Source: Pimelobacter simplex
GTDB lineage: Bacteria; Actinomycetota; Actinomycetes; Propionibacteriales; Nocardioidaceae
Assembly (NCBI RefSeq): GCF_900114845.1
Contig: NZ_FOUK01000003.1
Span: 124,001 to 188,000 of the forward strand
DNA length: 64,000 bases
Reading direction: 5' to 3'
Shown here: piece after piece, positions 61,074-64,000 of the stretch
Position numbering within the stretch: the stretch's first letter is position 1
Layout: every line of letters starts with the position of its first letter
Program-made: the position numbers and the translations under genes
The notes under the pieces: model-generated
Seen by the model: the letters and a program-made list of their open reading frames with translations, nothing else
What the model was told of the DNA's origin: nothing
Databases searched by the model: none

Positions 61074-62090
61074 ATGCGCGCGACGACGATCCACGCGGCC
61101 CGGGACATCCGGGTCGAAGAGGTGCCCGACCCCCAGCTCAAGCGTCCCACCGACGCCATCGTGAAGGTCACCGCCGGCTGCATCTGCGGGTCGGACCTGT
61201 GGCCCTACCGCGGCGAGAACCCGATCCGGCCGGGTGCGACCATCGGTCACGAGTGCATCGGCGTGGTCGAGGAGGTCGGTGCCGAGGTGCGCGACTTCAA
61301 GGCGGGCGACTACGTCATCGTGCCGTTCTGCCACTGCGACAACACGTGCGCGCACTGCCGCAACGGCGCCCAGTCGGCGTGCGTCAACCTCTCGATGACG
61401 TCGAGCGGCCAGGCCGAGTACGCCCGGGTCGGCCAGGCCGACGGGAGCCTCGTCGCCACCGGCGGGACGCCGTCCGACGACCTGCTCGCCTCCGTGCTCG
61501 CGCTCACCGACGTGATGCCCACCGGCTGGCACGCCGCGGTCTGCGCCGGGGTCACCCCGGGCGCCACGGCCGTGGTCGTCGGCGACGGGGCGGTCGGCCT
61601 GTGCGGCGTGATCGCGGCCAAGGCGATGGGCGCCGAGCGGATCGTCGCGATGTCGCGGCACGCGCCGCGCCAGGAGCTCGCCCGCGCGTTCGGCGCGACC
61701 CACGTGGTCGCCGCGCGCGGCAAGGACGCCGTCGCCGAGGTGCTCGAGCTCACCGACGGCGTCGGCGCGGACGCCGTCCTCGAGTGCGTGGGCACCGACG
61801 ACGCGATGACGACGGCGATCGGCGTCACCCGTCCCGGTGGCGGCGTCGGGTACGTCGGCGTCCCGCACGGCGTCGAGCTGCCGCTGCGCACGATGTTCGA
61901 GCGCAACCTCGGGCTGCGCGGCGGCATCGCGCCGGTCCGCCGCTACCTGCCCGAGCTGCTCGCGCTCGTCCAGGACCGGTCGATCGACCCGGGGCGGGTC
62001 TTCGACCTGAGCCTGCCGCTCGAGGAGTCCCCCGAGGGCTACCGGGCGATGGACGAGCGACGGGCGATCAAGGTGATGCTGCGGCCCTGA
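61074..62090 (+). CDS. Zinc-dependent alcohol dehydrogenase (MDR family)
   Basis: 338 residues. Catalytic zinc site: Cys in GCICGSDLW (about 38), GHE (about 61-63); structural zinc site CHCDNTCAHCRNGAQSAC (about 86-103). Rossmann NAD(P) site VVVGDGAVGLCGVIAAKAMG (about 164-183). It resembles the NAD-dependent threonine-dehydrogenase-like and IMP-dehydrogenase-named alcohol dehydrogenases of actinobacteria. Substrate unknown. A weak AAGACT box lies 7 nt before the ATG. Confidence 0.9.
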   Translation: MRATTIHAARDIRVEEVPDPQLKRPTDAIVKVTAGCICGSDLWPYRGENPIRPGATIGHECIGVVEEVGAEVRDFKAGDYVIVPFCHCDNTCAHCRNGAQSACVNLSMTSSGQAEYARVGQADGSLVATGGTPSDDLLASVLALTDVMPTGWHAAVCAGVTPGATAVVVGDGAVGLCGVIAAKAMGAERIVAMSRHAPRQELARAFGATHVVAARGKDAVAEVLELTDGVGADAVLECVGTDDAMTTAIGVTRPGGGVGYVGVPHGVELPLRTMFERNLGLRGGIAPVRRYLPELLALVQDRSIDPGRVFDLSLPLEESPEGYRAMDERRAIKVMLRP

Positions 62091-62167
62091 CGCCGTCCCG
62101 AGGTCGTCTCGGAGACCGTCCCCGGGGCTCCCGCGAAATCGGGGTGCGCGCTGTCGGCGGCGGGCTC

Positions 62168-62173
62168 TAGCGT
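62168..62173 (+). promoter_or_regulatory. -10 box for the mycothiol-dependent-type enzyme
   Basis: TAGCGT ends 7 nt before the ATG at 62181; no Shine-Dalgarno. Confidence 0.5.
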
Positions 62174-62180
62174 CACCCGC

Positions 62181-62987
62181 ATGACCCGTCTCGGCGCTGC
62201 CGCCTACCTCGACCACATCCGTACCGAGTCCGCCCGGTTCGCCGACGTCCTCGCCACCTGCCCGCCCGACGCCCGGGTCCCGTCGTGCCCCGACTGGACC
62301 GCCGCCGACCTCCTCGCCCACCTGGGCGGGGTCCAGGAGTTCTGGACCGGTGTGATCGCGGGCCGGCCGGCCGCGCCCACCGAGGACGACGCCGAGAGCC
62401 CGGTGCCGCTGGCGTCCTACGCCGACGAGCTGGCCCGGTTCCGCGAGAACCACGCGACCTTCGTCGCCACGCTCGAATCGGCCGACCCCGCCGAGCCCGC
62501 GTGGTCGTGGTCCGGCGACGACGACCAGAACGTCGCCTTCACGTTCCGCCGCCAGGCCCACGAGTCGCTGATCCACCGGCTCGACGCCGAGCTGGTGGCG
62601 GGCCAGGTGACGCCGCTGCCCGCCGAGCTCGCGACCGACGGCATCCATGAGGCCCTCGACGTCATCTACGGCGGCCTGCCGGCGTGGGGCCGGTTCACGC
62701 CCAGCGAGCACTACGTCGAGTACCGCACGACCGACACCGCGACGTCGGTCTGGACCCAGGTCGGCACGTTCGCGGGCACCTCGCCCGAGGGCAAGGTCTA
62801 CGACGGCGAGCCCGACCAGCACGTCGTGGCCGACCCCGGTACCGCGCCGGCCCTCCTCGTCACCGGGACCGCGTCCGACCTCGACGCCTGGCTGTGGCAC
62901 CGCGGCGACGACGCCGGCGTGACGATCAGCGGCGACGACGGCGTGCGCGCACTCGTGACGGGGCTGCTGGGCCAGGCGATCGACTGA
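62181..62987 (+). CDS. Maleylpyruvate-isomerase-family (mycothiol-dependent type) protein
   Basis: 268 residues of the DinB/MDMPI superfamily. The N-terminal four-helix metal domain shows VPSCPDWTAADLLAHLGGV, the usual family start with the first metal histidine, and RRQAHESLIHRLDAEL with the other two ligands (about residues 131-136). The C-terminal part is the MDMPI C-domain. Members use mycothiol as cofactor or substrate, which this organism can make (mshC at 4329). Specific reaction unknown. Confidence 0.87.
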   Translation: MTRLGAAAYLDHIRTESARFADVLATCPPDARVPSCPDWTAADLLAHLGGVQEFWTGVIAGRPAAPTEDDAESPVPLASYADELARFRENHATFVATLESADPAEPAWSWSGDDDQNVAFTFRRQAHESLIHRLDAELVAGQVTPLPAELATDGIHEALDVIYGGLPAWGRFTPSEHYVEYRTTDTATSVWTQVGTFAGTSPEGKVYDGEPDQHVVADPGTAPALLVTGTASDLDAWLWHRGDDAGVTISGDDGVRALVTGLLGQAID

Positions 62988-63029
62988 TCGACTGGTCGCC
63001 CGATCGACCGAGCTGTCGGGAGGGGCGGC

Positions 63030-63179
63030 TCAGACCGGGTGCGTGGTGCGCCCGGTCTGCCTGACCTGCGCGCGGCTGCTGGACCGGCCGGCCCAGTAGA
63101 CGACCCCGAAGAGGGCGCCGACGGCGAGCGCGGCGACGACCAGGACGGCGACCAGGGTGAGGATCAGCGCGAGGCTCAT
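63030..63179 (-). CDS. Small single-pass membrane protein
   Basis: 49 residues: one hydrophobic helix (ALILTLVAVLVVAALAVGAL) and a basic tail (GRSSSRAQVRQTGRTTHPV). GAGTGAGG precedes the ATG, though only 2 nt away, so the ribosome site is poor. GC-rich third positions fit coding use. No family recognised. Confidence 0.45.
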   Translation of the reverse strand: MSLALILTLVAVLVVAALAVGALFGVVYWAGRSSSRAQVRQTGRTTHPV

Positions 63180-63226
63180 GGCCTCACTCTGACATGACCT
63201 GCGTCACACCGTGCCTATGACGTGCG

Positions 63227-63373
63227 TCACATCCCGAGACCTCGAGAGCGGGTGCGGACCTCGCAGCCGCACTCCCGGTCGCACGGCAGGTAGTAGTGAC
63301 CGGCGTGCCCGCAGTAGGGGCAGGGCCGGTCGTGCGACAGGTGGTCCTGGTCGATGACGTTCGATTCGCGCAT
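63227..63373 (-). CDS. Small Cys-rich zinc-ribbon-like protein
   Basis: 48 residues. CPYCGHAGHYYLPC followed by DRECGCEV gives five cysteines in a pattern fit for a single zinc ion, with two histidines nearby. GGGAG lies 6 nt before the ATG at 63373. An upstream in-frame extension is Arg/Ser-rich and unlikely. No family recognised; could bind nucleic acid or metal. Confidence 0.5.
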   Translation of the reverse strand: MRESNVIDQDHLSHDRPCPYCGHAGHYYLPCDRECGCEVRTRSRGLGM

Positions 63374-63500
63374 GCTGTCTCCCGGTGTGCTTCCCGCTCC
63401 GATCGGTCGCGCGGGGCCCGATCTGAGCCGACCCGAGCGGCCCCGATCTCCGACCCTGGGAGGAAGACAGCGCGGTCGCACGGCGGTCAGGATGCGGGAC

Positions 63501-64000
63501 ATGAGCGAGCTGCGCGGCAAGACGTTCCTGGTGACGGGCGCGAACACGGGGATCGGCAAGGAGACGGTGCGGGCGCTGGCGGGCCGGGGCGCGCGGGTGG
63601 TGCTCGCCGGTCGCTCCGCGGAGAGGACGCGGGAGGCGATCCGCGAGATCGCCGGCGAGACCGGCAACACCGACCTCGACCACCTGCCGCTCGACCTGGG
63701 CGACCTCGCCTCGGTGCGGGCGGCGGCCGCGACCTTCCTGGCCTCCGGCGAGCGGCTCGACGTCCTGGTCAACAACGCCGGTCTCGCCGGCAAGCGGGGG
63801 ATGACCACGAGCGGCTTCGAGCTCGCCTTCGGCACCAACCACGTCGGTCCGTTCCTGCTCACCGAGCTGCTCCGCGACCACCTCGCCGCGACCGGACCGG
63901 GCCGGATCGTCAACGTCGCCAGCGCCGGTCACTACCGGGCCAAGGGCATCGACTGGGACGCCGTGCGCCGCCCGAGCGCGACCCGCACGGCGTTCGACGA
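63501..64000 (+). CDS. Short-chain dehydrogenase/reductase, 5' part (runs off the right edge)
   Basis: 166 codons visible, no stop before the end of the window. SDR fold: cofactor motif TGANTGIGKE (residues 12-21), NNAG (about 90), the NXG-type TNHVGPFLLTELL, and the catalytic VASAGHYRAKG with Ser, Tyr and Lys (about 139-147). Pattern and length suit the retinol-dehydrogenase-like subgroup. CAGGAT lies 7 nt before the ATG, a variant of the leaderless -10 box. Confidence 0.9.
   Translation, partial: MSELRGKTFLVTGANTGIGKETVRALAGRGARVVLAGRSAERTREAIREIAGETGNTDLDHLPLDLGDLASVRAAAATFLASGERLDVLVNNAGLAGKRGMTTSGFELAFGTNHVGPFLLTELLRDHLAATGPGRIVNVASAGHYRAKGIDWDAVRRPSATRTAFD

Overview
The window is chromosomal DNA of a high-GC actinobacterium. 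A complete Pup-proteasome locus (arc, dop, pup, prcB, prcA, pafA, pafB, pafC), mycothiol synthesis (mshC), a mycothiol-dependent-type enzyme, RbpA, TatA/TatC and HelY all point there, and the mix of genes resembles Nocardioides or a close relative. The genus is inferred from gene content only. About twenty genes carry a TANNNT hexamer (usually TAGGCT or TAGGGT) 6-7 nt before the start codon and no Shine-Dalgarno, so leaderless transcription looks like the default here.

Layout. 1-7221: the 3' end of uppP, a small exported protein bracketed by two near-identical long inverted repeats, corA, a histidine phosphatase, DUF3090 and SCO1664-type genes, mshC, an alpha/beta hydrolase and a PAC2-family gene. 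7228-11138: metH preceded by what reads as an S-adenosylhomocysteine (SAH) riboswitch with its own anti-Shine-Dalgarno hairpin. 11158-12351: a 32-bp perfect palindrome, then a two-gene HTH/nucleotidyltransferase module with a toxin-antitoxin look. 12369-17896: HAD phosphatase, RecB-like nuclease, M50 protease, trmI and arc (proteasome ATPase).

17893-36147 is an insertion between arc and dop that holds metabolic genes. M20 peptidase and ilvE come first. Then follows a catabolic island built around two divergent operons that each start from the 27110-27396 intergenic region or from it via an ABC transporter. The left arm is a hydantoinase-A-like gene, a DUF917 gene and a PucR regulator, followed by a separate racemase, HpcH-type aldolase and threonine-aldolase operon. 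The right arm is a sugar-type ABC importer, a second hydantoinase-A/DUF917 pair, an amidohydrolase and a cysteine-desulfurase-like class V aminotransferase. The likely job is import and ring-opening of a cyclic ureide or thio-ureide, but the substrate cannot be read from sequence.

36201-51831: a 24-residue microprotein, a DUF1206 membrane protein, then dop-pup-prcB-prcA, an antisense FAD/Rieske oxidoreductase, pafA, a two-domain FKBP lipoprotein, pafB-pafC, tatA-tatC, a lipid kinase, helY and a NUDIX gene. Pup ends in GGQ, so Dop must deamidate it before PafA can ligate it; PrcB has a propeptide cut before Thr49; Arc ends in the QYL proteasome-docking tail.

51828-64000: a 5'-3' exonuclease and an Lrp-type regulator sharing one palindromic promoter, a 558-bp noncoding stretch with a candidate structured RNA and repeats, lnt and a separate polyprenol-phosphate-mannose synthase, fxsA, rbpA with a sigma-R-type promoter, an operon of an HTH-MurA fusion plus GDPD plus MFS transporter, a second copy of the 32-bp palindrome, a zinc alcohol dehydrogenase, a mycothiol-dependent-type enzyme, two very small proteins and a 3'-truncated SDR gene. 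I saw no tRNA, rRNA, CRISPR array, insertion sequence or phage gene.
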